Shown: piece after piece, positions 10,880 to 20,500 of the stretch | How positions within the stretch are numbered: the stretch's first letter is position 1 | Layout: each line of letters begins with the position of its first letter | Origin: Choricystis sp. odSpoLacu1 | Taxonomy: Eukaryota; Chlorophyta; Trebouxiophyceae | NCBI GenBank assembly: GCA_958009055.1 | Contig: OY253649.1 | Location: forward strand, 1,426,001 to 1,490,000 | Length of the DNA stretch: 64,000 nucleotides | Direction: 5' to 3' | The notes under the pieces: model-generated | The model's database searches: none | Told to the model about the DNA's origin: nothing | What the model saw: the letters and a program-made list of their open reading frames with translations, nothing else | Made by a program: the position numbers and the translations under genes

Positions 10880-11290
10880 CGGGGGACGCAGAGGTTGAGT
10901 TGGTGTGTGTGTGGGTTGCTTGGAGGGGGGAAACCTGCCAGCACACGCGCCACCCCGCTCGGCCGACGATGCTCAGTACCAAATTACATCAAATAAACTG
11001 CCGACTTTGGCTGCCTCTTTGGGGCAGGGGGATGACGACACACAACACGCTGATGCCTCGGCGCGGGAAAGCAAGGGTGGTGCGGGGGCGTGGCGCCCAA
11101 ACAACTCACCCTTTTCCCATACTTCCCTTCTCCTCCACCCACAAGATGACACAGGCGGCGACCGGCTCTGGCCCCGCGGCGGTGGTGGCGGCGGCGGTGG
11201 TGGTGGTGGCGGCTTCAACAAGAGGCTGCGCAAATGAAGAGGAGGGGTGGGTGTTTTTGGTGTTTTGCTTGTTTCCCTTTGTTCCCGCAG
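10880..11290. other. Stretch without a firm gene; Gly-codon-rich short frame
   Basis: A plus-strand frame at about 11140-11237 encodes a long Gly run ending FNKRLRK at TGA (11235-11237). It may be an exon of the gene whose last exon starts at 11291, but I could not join the two in frame. Nothing else is recognised here. Confidence 0.3.
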
Positions 11291-11608
11291 GCGCCCTCCG
11301 ACCATGGCATCATGAAGCCGGGCGCCGTGAGTGGTGACACCTGGTTTCCGGTGCCGCTCGACCGCTGCCAACAGGTGGTCGATGCCGTGCGCATCGTGCT
11401 GGTGGAGGCGCGGACGCACTGGTTGGAGGTGCCGAAGAACAAGAAGAAGGCGGAAGCGCTGGCCCAGCGAGCGGAGGACCAGGCAGCGGCGCGGGCGAGG
11501 AACGCGGTGTGGCAACCCGGTGACGCTCCCCTCGAGAAGCGCAAGAGCAGGCCGCCCCAAGCCGTCCACGTGCCCGGCCCTTTACCCGTGCACAAGCGGC
11601 GCAAGTGA
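11291..11608 (+). CDS. Last exon of an unknown basic protein
   Basis: A T/C-rich tract ending CGCAG (11290) is followed by an open frame to TGA at 11606-11608. The sequence reads APSDHGIMKPGAVSGDTWF, then a helical stretch (CQQVVDAVRIVLVEARTHWL), a Lys-rich segment (VPKNKKKAEALAQRAED) and a basic end (PVHKRRK) that could be a nuclear localisation signal. If translation started at the internal ATG (11311) the product would be 99 aa. I do not recognise the family. The upstream exons are unresolved. Confidence 0.4.
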   Translation, partial: APSDHGIMKPGAVSGDTWFPVPLDRCQQVVDAVRIVLVEARTHWLEVPKNKKKAEALAQRAEDQAAARARNAVWQPGDAPLEKRKSRPPQAVHVPGPLPVHKRRK

Positions 11609-11951
11609 GAGAGGGGTGGTGTTTTTCTTTTTGTCTGTTTTTTTTTTGCTGCCTCCGCCCCCTCCCTCCCCCCTCCTGCCCCGGAAAACACACGCAAACC
11701 ATCCCTGCAAACACACCACACATCTGCCTTGGCTTTGCACCTGGTGGCGTGGTCCCTCATAATGTTGATGACCACCCACATTCACACCTTTCACTTCATC
11801 CAACCCCGCCGCCGCCCCCGGGGTCCCTGGCCTTGCGGGTGGTGGAGGGCCGCCTCTTCCTGCCCGCCTTGTCCTGGCGCCTGCGAACCTTGGTGGCGGC
11901 TTCCAGCCAGTCGAGCGGGGGCGCGACCACCCAGCACCCCTGGCGCCCTCC

Positions 11952-13886
11952 TCACCACGCCCCACCCAGCACCCTGCGCCCCCTCCAGTTGTCCGCACAC
12001 CTGGCCATCAGGCCCGCCGGCACCATCACGTCCGCCCCCGACACGACGGTGCGGCAGGGGACGCCCCCATCATCCGCAGCAGTCGACGGCCCTGCCGCCG
12101 CGCCGCAGAGCAGGGCGTCGCCCTCGTCCACGCGCACGCGGCGACTGGCGAATGTGACCGTGGCACAAAACCGGAGGCGGGGGCCACCCCCCGCGTACCA
12201 GGCGGCATCCACAGAGTGGGTGGTGAGACTGGCGTCGGCAGCAGGACCATGTGCAGCCGGCCCCACCACTTGGGCCAGTTCGTAGGCCAGGCGGGACACT
12301 TGGGACGAGAATGAGCCCACCAGGAACACGGCGTGGGACAGGAAGTGGATGTCGTCGGCGATGCCGACCGCGGCGGTGGGGGTGGCACGCGTCGCGAAAG
12401 CGTGAGCAGTGGACGCACCCACCGGGTGAGACACAAACGTGATGTGGGGGTGGCCACGCTTGACTTCTTCTAAGACAGTGTCATCATCCGTCGCCAGATA
12501 AATAGTCGGGTGGCGTGGCCAGGGAGTGGTGGGGTCCGCCGTCGCGCGCCCCGCCGCCCACGCGGCTTCAGCGGCAGCGATGTACTCATCTAACGCCGTG
12601 CCCGCCGCTTCAGGCGTGGTTTGCTGGCCCGTGCTCACGTCCATCAACGACACAATCTTGTCAGTGCGGCGCACATGGACCCCGATGTAGGGCTTGTAGG
12701 GCTGTGGCGACGCCTGCTGCTCCTTTTTTGCCGCACTCCGCTCGCTCAACCCCACGCTCGCCGCCCACTCGCGCCGCGCGGCGTCCCTCGCCCCCGCCGG
12801 CCGCATCAACCAGTCGGCCAGGACACCCGCGTACCAGACTTCGGGGCGGGCGTGGAAGGGGGCGACCAGGCGGAAGACGTCGGGTGGAACAGAGGGCGGG
12901 TCCCAGTCAAACGGGGCGCCATCGACGAGGCCGGCGACCACAGCGCGCTCGTGTGCCACAGCGTCCGCGGTGCTGGGCAGCAAAGGGGGCAGGGACCCGA
13001 CCCACTCCTCGCCTGGCGTGACACAGTGTGTGATGGGCTGGAAGAGGGATGACCACAGCCCCTCCGAGTGGGTGCCCGTCGCGGTGATCGGGGGTCTGCG
13101 CGGGGGCGGCTCGCCACGCACCGTGGCCGCCGCGTACGCTTCATTGTCGGCCTCGGTGTTGCCATACCTCCAGTTTTCGGTGTACAGGACGAGGGTGCGG
13201 TTGGTGGCTAGAGCGGTAGCAAGTAAATGGACGGCGTGGTGGATCTGTGGAGTGGGGGGCGAGAAAAAAAGGCGAGTGTGTTTTGTTTGTTTCGCCGTCT
13301 CTTCCGCCTTCCCCAAAACCAAGACAAAACTCCTTGACTCTCCTCTTACCTCACACGCAAACCCGCACGCCTTGTCGATGCTGCCCACCAGCAGCCGCGC
13401 GCTTGCGCAGTCGCGTGGGTGTTGCCGCGCCTCGATCGCGGCCCTCACCGCCGCGGTGGCTGCTTCCCTGGCCGCCGCCAGGTCATCTGCCACCGGCACA
13501 GCTGCATCGATCAGGGTGGCATGCGCCAGGGCGCGCAGGTGGGCGGCCCCGGGCGTGGTTTGCGCGGCCTGCGGCGTGGACAGGCGCTGCTGCTCCAGCA
13601 GGGAGCGGAGTGATGCTACCGCCGCCAGGGAGGACGCGTGAGTGGTGTCATGACGGGCACCACCACGGCCGGGTGCAAACCAGGGCGACCGCGGCGTGGT
13701 GGCGACGTTGACGGCCGCGCGTGCGGCCGCCGCGCGGCGCGGTGGCATGGCCGACCAGCCGCCGCCGCCGCCAGCGAACGCCAGGTGACGAGCTTCACCC
13801 AGCACAGTGCACATTACAGCAAACGCGGCCATGCAGGCCAGCGCGCACGCCGCGCGAGCGCGGCGGCGCGCCTGCTCGCGGCCCAC
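11952..13886 (-). CDS. FUT8-like alpha-1,6-fucosyltransferase (GT23 type), Golgi type II membrane protein
   Basis: FUT8 enzymes transfer fucose from GDP-fucose, classically to the core GlcNAc of N-glycans. The donor-binding motif GVHVRRTDK is exact. It is followed by IYLATDDDTVLEE and DIHFLSHAVFLVGSFSSQVS, and preceded by LYTENWRYGNTE, all in the order of animal FUT8. Exons are 13886..13350 and 13244..11952. An Arg-rich N-terminus then a hydrophobic stretch (AACALACMAAFAVMCTVLG) fits a Golgi signal anchor. No in-frame ATG precedes this helix: 13886 is GTG and the first ATG is at 13832. A small upstream exon is likely, since CTCTAACAG just upstream looks like an acceptor. The frame ends at TGA 11952-11954 but continues open in the same frame for about 46 codons of protein-like sequence. 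Confidence 0.85.
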   Translation of the reverse strand: MGREQARRRARAACALACMAAFAVMCTVLGEARHLAFAGGGGGWSAMPPRRAAAARAAVNVATTPRSPWFAPGRGGARHDTTHASSLAAVASLRSLLEQQRLSTPQAAQTTPGAAHLRALAHATLIDAAVPVADDLAAAREAATAAVRAAIEARQHPRDCASARLLVGSIDKACGFACEVRGESRSFVLVLGKAEETAKQTKHTRLFFSPPTPQIHHAVHLLATALATNRTLVLYTENWRYGNTEADNEAYAAATVRGEPPPRRPPITATGTHSEGLWSSLFQPITHCVTPGEEWVGSLPPLLPSTADAVAHERAVVAGLVDGAPFDWDPPSVPPDVFRLVAPFHARPEVWYAGVLADWLMRPAGARDAARREWAASVGLSERSAAKKEQQASPQPYKPYIGVHVRRTDKIVSLMDVSTGQQTTPEAAGTALDEYIAAAEAAWAAGRATADPTTPWPRHPTIYLATDDDTVLEEVKRGHPHITFVSHPVGASTAHAFATRATPTAAVGIADDIHFLSHAVFLVGSFSSQVSRLAYELAQVVGPAAHGPAADASLTTHSVDAAWYAGGGPRLRFCATVTFASRRVRVDEGDALLCGAAAGPSTAADDGGVPCRTVVSGADVMVPAGLMARCADNWRGRRVLGGAW

Positions 13887-14307
13887 GTGCGCGACGCGGG
13901 CGGCCAGGCCGCGCGCCCGACCCGGCGGGGGCAGTGGCTGTTAGAGTGTGTGCGTGAAACAAGAGTGAGAGTGGTGTGAGTGTGTGGGAGGGGAGGCGGG
14001 GTGGGGCAAAATGCGTCCGCCATTGACATGTGGCCTCTCTCCCCTTCGCCACCGCGCCCTCCTCTCCCGCTGCCCGCGCCCCGAGTTGGACAGTCTGGAG
14101 CGACCGCACACACGCACCTCGGGCGACTCGGCCCCCATAGGCGCAAGAGGCAAACGAAAAAGGAAAGCAACTTTGTTCTCTCACACACGACCACGACGCG
14201 TCCTCACTACTCGCGCTTCTCCCTACCCGCCCTGCGCCCGTGCCGCGCTTCGTGCCGCACCATGTGGGCCTGCGCCACCGACCTCAACCCATAACCAAAA
14301 GCCGCCT
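13887..14307. other. Intergenic / 5' region of the fucosyltransferase gene
   Basis: This lies between the fucosyltransferase 5' end and the stop of the next minus-strand gene. On the minus strand an acceptor-like CTCTAACAG (about 13939-13947) precedes the fucosyltransferase frame, and ATGs near 14030 could belong to a first exon. I could not prove a join. Confidence 0.35.
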
Positions 14308-16005
14308 TCAGCGCAACCGCGCAACACCACACGCCCGCCGCGGTGGCGGCACCCCGCGCGGCGGGCGCGCGCGCCGCGCGCGTGCGACTGCTCCCCTCGC
14401 CCCCCTTGCGCCCGCCGCCACCGCCACCAGGCGGGCGGCTAACGCAGCTGGAGCTAGAGGGTCAAACAGGATGGCGCGGTGCAGGGAGTGGGAGTGGCCG
14501 TCGGCCGCGGCGGAGGCCAGGTCCGCTGTGAACTCTCGGTACACGCCCGGCCGCACATCGTTGAACCGCGCCAACACGGCGTGCTTGACGACGTCGATGG
14601 CCACTTCGGCCGCGAGCACGCCCACGCACCGGTGCAGCAGGGCGCGGGCGCCGGCGGTGCCGCCGACACGCGCGTCGGCTGCGGCTTCCACGACGACGAA
14701 TGCGAGTGCCAGCGCCAAGTGGCACCTCTCCACTACGTCCTGGCAGGCCAGGGTGTGCAGCTTGCGGGCGTCGTACCGCTTGAACACAGAGGACTTGATC
14801 TCCATGAAGTTGCCTGCGATGGTTAAAGCTAACAATGTTGACCCTCGTTTCGCGTGCATCGCCACCGCGAACGCCACCCCGTGAGCCACCAGCACGACGC
14901 CGTGGCCCAGCACCAGGGCGGCCGCCAGGGCGGTGTCGGCGGCCAGGGAGGGGACGAGGGAGGCACGGGCGCGGCCGTGGGGGGCGGCCGCGTAGGAGGC
15001 GCAGGTGGCGGAGAGAGCTGCCAGTGCGTCCACTGCAAACGGGCACGCCACTTTTTCAGCGAGTTCCACTGCTTGAAAGATGACGTGCAGCTTCAGAAAC
15101 TCTTGGTTCATGTCCTTCATCCAGAAGTAGAGGGTGCCGGCGGGCACGGCGCAGAGGGCCAGGGCGGCCAGGAAGAAAACGACGGCGCAGAGCGAGTCGT
15201 ACAGGGCGGCTGCAGTGGCTGCCGAGGGAGGCGGAGGCGGTGGCGTCTCGCCCTTGGTCCTGGCCACTGCTCGGCGCACAGCCGACACGGCAGCCCTGCC
15301 CACACGCAACGGCAGCAGGGTGAAGACCGCCAGGAACGCGTCGGCCGCAATCGCGGAGCCGAGGGCCGCGAAACGCTCAAACTGGGCGGGCACACCAAAC
15401 AGGGACGCATGCACCCGCTGCCGCTCCGTCTGCCCCCACGCCACATCAGCCGATGGCAGCGAGGGCACGGGGTGCAGCTCGCCGTGCAGGTAGAGGGCGA
15501 GCCCGGATAGGGTGGAGGGGCGGCGCGTGGTGGTGAGCGGGGGTGGGGGCGTGTGCGGCGGGCGGGCAGGCAGTGGCGACCGTGGTGCCGGCGCCACTGG
15601 CTCCGCCTCCACCGCCTCTGCCTCCAGCGGTGGCGGTCCCGCGGGGCTGAAGATGGTAGGCAGGGGGGCGCCACGGCCGGCGCCGCGCGCGAGCAGGGTC
15701 GACGCCGACTCGGCCGACCGCGACGCGGCGGCGCGCGGTGAGGCTTCGTCGCTGGCACAACCGCCACCACCACCCGCCTCTGCTTCATCCCCACACTCGG
15801 AGTGGGCGGTGCGGGAGGCGCGTGGCGGCGCGGCGCGCGGGGGCGTTGGGGACGTGCGCGCCGACACGGGGGCCGCCGTGCGGGCGCGCCGCCGGCGGCG
15901 GGAGGGGGTGCGGGATGACGCGTCTGAATCGGACGCGTCGTCGCCCGCGGCGGCGTCGGCGCGGGCGGCGTCCAGCGCGGTGAACGAATTGGTTCGCAAT
16001 GGCAT
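14308..16005 (-). CDS. TAPT1: TAPT1 / POD1 family multi-pass ER membrane protein
   Basis: The family (animal TAPT1, plant POD1, yeast Emp65) acts in the ER membrane, with roles in glycoprotein quality control and development. A single exon of 565 aa starts at ATG 16005 (MPLRTNSFTAL). The first 200 residues are low-complexity with Ser/Arg patches. The core has family blocks: ADAFLAVFTLLPLR, MKDMNQEFLKLHVIFQAVEL and GNFMEIKSSVFKRYDARKLH. These are separated by hydrophobic helices (AVVFFLAALALCAVPAGTLYFW and VLGHGVVLVAHGVAFAVAM). The C-terminus is Ala/Arg-rich and unaligned. It is 207 bp downstream of the plastid EF-hand gene on the same strand. Confidence 0.85.
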   Translation of the reverse strand: MPLRTNSFTALDAARADAAAGDDASDSDASSRTPSRRRRRARTAAPVSARTSPTPPRAAPPRASRTAHSECGDEAEAGGGGGCASDEASPRAAASRSAESASTLLARGAGRGAPLPTIFSPAGPPPLEAEAVEAEPVAPAPRSPLPARPPHTPPPPLTTTRRPSTLSGLALYLHGELHPVPSLPSADVAWGQTERQRVHASLFGVPAQFERFAALGSAIAADAFLAVFTLLPLRVGRAAVSAVRRAVARTKGETPPPPPPSAATAAALYDSLCAVVFFLAALALCAVPAGTLYFWMKDMNQEFLKLHVIFQAVELAEKVACPFAVDALAALSATCASYAAAPHGRARASLVPSLAADTALAAALVLGHGVVLVAHGVAFAVAMHAKRGSTLLALTIAGNFMEIKSSVFKRYDARKLHTLACQDVVERCHLALALAFVVVEAAADARVGGTAGARALLHRCVGVLAAEVAIDVVKHAVLARFNDVRPGVYREFTADLASAAADGHSHSLHRAILFDPLAPAALAARLVAVAAGARGARGAVARARRARPPRGVPPPRRACGVARLR

Positions 16006-16212
16006 CGCGGAAAAACGTGGTGGTGGGGGGCACACACACCCAGTCGACCCGGTGGAGAGAGGGACAGGCTGCAGGCGGCGTCCGTGTGACGATGTGTGGG
16101 GCCGCGTGCGGGTGACCGTTTTTTCTTGGGCAGTGATGGCAAGCAAAAAACACCAACGTCTTCGCCCGTTTTACATACTTTTTTTTTGGACCCCGCCTCT
16201 ACTAAACGCGCA

Positions 16213-17331
16213 CTAAGGCACCTTGACCTTCTTCGTGTACCACGCCGCAAACTCGGGGAACGAGATCAGCCCATCCCCGCTCGCGTCCAGCAGGCGCACC
16301 GCTTCTTTTTCTTCCTCGGGCGTCAGGTTGTACCCTTCCGCCCGGATCAACGCTGCCACTTCGTCGGGCTGCAGCACCATGTCGTCATTGGCGTCATACT
16401 TGGCAAAAACGGACGCCAGGTCGGCGGCGCCGTCGCGGGTGAGGCCGAGGGACGCGGGGTCGAAGCCTCGCTCCTCTGCGCGGGACAGGGTGAGGAGAGC
16501 GGACAATGACTTTAAAGTCGAGGCAGCGTCGTTGCCGCCGCCTTCCTTGGCGGCCGCCACCTGGGACGCCAGCAGGTCACTGATCTCGTTGAGAGCCTGC
16601 ACGACTTTCAAGGTGGACGCGGCGGCGGCGGCTTGGTCGACGGCACCCACGCCCGACGGCGCGCCCGCCAGCTCACGCACGGCGGCCAGGACGGCGCCCG
16701 CGTTGGCGCCGTAGCGGGCGGCCGCAATCGACAGCGCTCCCAGCAGGAAGAGGTCTGAGAAAGTGGAGATCGTGAAGTAGCCACACAGCGCAAAGGACAG
16801 GGCTTGCACGATGCCGCGCAACGGAACGTCGGCCCCCGCGGGCGTGTCCAGGAACAGGCCCCAGGAGAAGGCGCCGAACGCGGCGCCGCCGTCGATGAGG
16901 GTTTGGAGGAGCACGGTTGCGGCCGACTTAAAGGAGCGCGACACGAGCACGCGGCGCAGCGCGTCGGGGTCGCCCGCCGCGCCGGCAGACTCCCAGGCTT
17001 TGAGGACGCGCTGGGCGACGGCTTGATTGACGCCAGAGGTGCGCAGGGCTGAGGGAGGGGGAGTGTGTGTGTGTGTGAGGGAGATGATCACCCCACACCT
17101 CAACTCTCTCTCACCCCACACCCTTCTCCACTCACCTTTGACCAACTCTTCTTTGCGCTTGGCGACGCGGGGGTCGTCGTCGCCGGTGGGCTTGGGGGGT
17201 GGCGTGTCGCCGCCCGCTGCGCGCGGCGCGCGCAGCGGTTGGCGCGGCCGCACCGCGGGCCGGCTCACGCGCGTGCGCAGATGCGCACGCAAGGGGGTGG
17301 GGGCACGTAGAGCGACGACAGGGCGCAGCAT
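16213..17331 (-). CDS. Plastid-targeted EF-hand membrane protein
   Basis: Exons 17331..17136 and 17048..16213 give 343 aa. The N-terminus (MLRPVVALRAPTPLRAHLRT) is an Arg/Ala/Pro transit peptide without acidic residues. The middle has two hydrophobic helices (AAFGAFSWGLFL and IVQALSFALCGYFTISTFSD, continuing LFLLGALSIAA). The C-terminus carries two EF-hands with loops DANDDMVLQPDE and DASGDGLISFPEF. It resembles uncharacterised plastid EF-hand proteins of plants and algae; the biochemical role is unknown. It is head-to-head with TIC110, start codons 196 bp apart, so the two may share a promoter. A TGTAA lies about 35 bp past its stop on the minus strand. Confidence 0.75.
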   Translation of the reverse strand: MLRPVVALRAPTPLRAHLRTRVSRPAVRPRQPLRAPRAAGGDTPPPKPTGDDDPRVAKRKEELVKGEWRRVWGERELRCGVIISLTHTHTPPPSALRTSGVNQAVAQRVLKAWESAGAAGDPDALRRVLVSRSFKSAATVLLQTLIDGGAAFGAFSWGLFLDTPAGADVPLRGIVQALSFALCGYFTISTFSDLFLLGALSIAAARYGANAGAVLAAVRELAGAPSGVGAVDQAAAAASTLKVVQALNEISDLLASQVAAAKEGGGNDAASTLKSLSALLTLSRAEERGFDPASLGLTRDGAADLASVFAKYDANDDMVLQPDEVAALIRAEGYNLTPEEEKEAVRLLDASGDGLISFPEFAAWYTKKVKVP

Positions 17332-17527
17332 GATGAAGCGCAAAGAGCAGGGAATGTGCGCAGAAGGTGATGGATGCAAAAGCGGGTCGCGTTGTTTCTC
17401 TGGTCGATGAGCCCGACCCTCGGCGCACAAACTTTTTTTTCGTTTCCTCCCCCTGTCGCCTCCCCCTTTCCCACGGCGTGTGTGCCTGCCTTCCGGCTAG
17501 AGTTCCTCCTCCTTACTCGACACCCAA

Positions 17528-20500
17528 ATGTGCGCAGGGCCCCTGCGCACCGCGCGCGCCGCCCCGGGCGCGCCGCGCGGCGGCCGCCGCGTCGCGGCCG
17601 CCGCGCCGCGGCCGGCGGCCGCCGTGCCGCGCCGCATTGCGGTGACTCGCGCAGCGGCTGATGAGGTGAGTGTAGTAGGGGCGAGTGGGGGAGGCTGTGC
17701 GCGCGTGGAAGTGTCGACTGCCGCCGTTTTCTGCGTTTGGGGCTGCGCTGGCCCGCGGCAGCGACGGCTGCCACCCCCTCCGCCTCGGCACGCGGTCGCC
17801 ACCGCCCTGGCCACCCGCCAACCTGGCACATTTGAGCCTGCGCACCCGTCGACACCGGGATGCGGGGTTGGTTGGGCGGGTGGAATGCGGAGGGCGGGGG
17901 GGGGGAGCGGCACAGAAACGCGGTCGCCCGCACGCCGACTCCGCCACCGCTGCACCCCCTTGCTTCCAACACACCCTCTTCCTCTCTCCCACACCACCAC
18001 AGGCCACCACCTCCAGCGGCAACAACCCGTTCCGCTACCGCCGCGACATGTCGGCCCTCGAAAAAGCCGTCTCCTCCCTCCCTCCCGCCGCCGCGCTGGC
18101 AGTCGCGGGCGTCGCTGTCCTCGCCTCCGGCGCCGCGGGCGCCTCCGCCGGCCGCGCCGCCGCCCCGCCCTCCGCCAAGACGGCCCTGACCGTGGTCGGC
18201 GGCGCCGTGGCGGGTGCCGCCGCCGCGACGGGCGTGCGCGCGGCCGACGGCGCGCGCGCGCGCGCGCCGCGGGCGCCTCCCTCCACAACCTGCTTGTCGA
18301 CGCGGCCGACCCGGGCGCCATCACGGCGGCTGACGTGGACGCCCTGGCTGCTGCCACTGGCGTCGATGTGCGCACCAGGCTCGTCGATGAGTTGAAATCA
18401 GCTTACGACACTTTCCTCGCCTCGACCATCCCCCCGGGCGACGCCCCACTGGACGGCACGGAAGCCGTCCGCGTGGCCGCCTTCAAGGACGCCCTGGGGC
18501 TGGCCGATGAAGACGCCGCCCCCGTCCACCTGGATGTTGGGCGTCGCTTTGCGCGCGAGCGCTACGAAGCGGGGTCGCGCGCCGGCGCGGCCGCGGGGCG
18601 CGCCGCCCTGGCCAAGCTCATCTATGTGTCCGCCCTCGTGTTTGGCGAGCAGAAAGCTGCCTTCATGCTGCCCTGGCGCCGCGTGTTTGGGTTGACGGAT
18701 GCCCAACTGGCGGTGGCAAAACGTGATTGCGCCAAATCCCTGCTGCGCCGCGCGGTGGCTGCCGCGGGCGGGCTGGCCGCCGACAAACCGTCCTTGGAAG
18801 CCCTGGAGAGGGCGCGCGTGGCGGCCCACCTGGCTGATGATGTGGCTGCTGATGAAATCCGGGCCGCGGCGCACGCCGCGCTGGAAGCGAGGCTTGCCCC
18901 CGCGGTCGACCCCCTGAACGCCGGCGCCGCGGGCGCCTCCGCCCGTGTCGCCGCCCTGGATGCCGCCCTGGCGTACGCGCGCGCGTTGACCGCGCTGAAA
19001 GGGGCGCCGGGTGTGCCCCCGGGTGTGGTTGCTCCCTCGGTGCACGGCGGCCCGCTCGAGACTGGCCCCCCCGCCCGCGCCCTGCGCGAGACGTACGCCG
19101 CCTGGCTGGACGCCGCCCTGGACAAGGGCGCCTGGACGGATGCGCTGGCCGCGGACGCGGCCGACGCGGCGGCAGCGTTGGCGCTGGGGGCGCGTGAAGG
19201 GGCAGACGCGCGCGCGTCTGCCTGCCTGCGCGCCTATGATCGCGCCCTCAAAGCCGACATCCGGTCCGGTGCCCTCGCCTCCGCCCCCTCCAAAGCCGCC
19301 CACCTGTCCGGCCTGTGCGACACGTATGGTGTCGACGCCGACGCGGCCGCCTCCCTGCACAAAGACCTGTACACCGCGCAAGCGGAGCGCGCGTACAAAA
19401 CGGGGCGCCTGTCCGACGCGGATGCGGCCTCCCTGGAGCGCGCCCGCGTCAGCCTGTGCATCCCCAAAGCCACGGTGGCGGCCGTGTCCAAAGCTACAGC
19501 CGGCAAAGTGTATGCGGATGCCGTGGCGGCTGCCCTGGCGGCTGGCGCGGACGGGTTCTCGCAAGTCGAGGAAGCCGCCGTCGCCGACGCGCGCGCCTCC
19601 GTGCGCCTGGATGCGTCCGTCGCTAAAGACATCCTCACAGACGCCGTCCGCAAAACGCTGCTGGGGTATGTTACCCGGTCGCGCACCAAGCGTGACCGCG
19701 AGTCGGCGGGCAAGGAGCTGCGCGAGATGGTGATTCTGTCGAATGTCGTCGTCGCGCCCTTGCTCAAAGACTTGGCGTCTGCGGAGGACAAGGCGTCTGC
19801 GGAAAAAGCGGCCGACGTGGCCGCCGCCAAAGCCGAGATCGCGGAGATCATGAAGGAGGCGGCGGGGCAAAAGGAGGACGGCATGAAAGCGCCCGCCCCC
19901 CCCGTCGACACGTCGGCCGCCCCCCTCTCCGCCGCCGACGTGGCCGCCACCCCCGCCCGGTCCACGGGCGGCCCCCCCTCCGAACGCCGCCCCGTGGCCA
20001 AGGACGCGGGCGCGACAGGGCAGAAAGCCATCACCCTCGCGGACGACTTCGAGCGCCGCGACCGCATCGAGATCTACCGCCAGTTCCTCCTCTTCTGCCT
20101 GTCCGGGGAAGAAGTGAAACAACCCTTTGGCGGGACCGTCACCCTGGAGCGCGACCCCATCGAGTTCACGCGCTTGTCGCAGTTGGGCGACATTTTGGGT
20201 CTCGGCCCCCTGGATGTGGCGGGCGTCCAATCCGAGCTCGCTGAAACCGCCTTCCGTAACCAGGCGCAACAAGCCATTGGTGGGGGCGCGTTGACCCCCG
20301 AAGCGGCGGCGCGGCTTGAGGACATCCGCCAGAAGATGGGGCTGTCCAAGGAGGCGAGCGACAAGGTGTTGAAGAGCGTGCTGGCTGAAAAAGCGGTGGG
20401 GGGGCTGCAAGCCGCCCAGGCGGCGGGCTCCCTCACCCTCAAGAAGCTGCTGGACATGAAGGATGCTGGCGTGGACCTGGCCACCGCTGTCAATGGCGAA

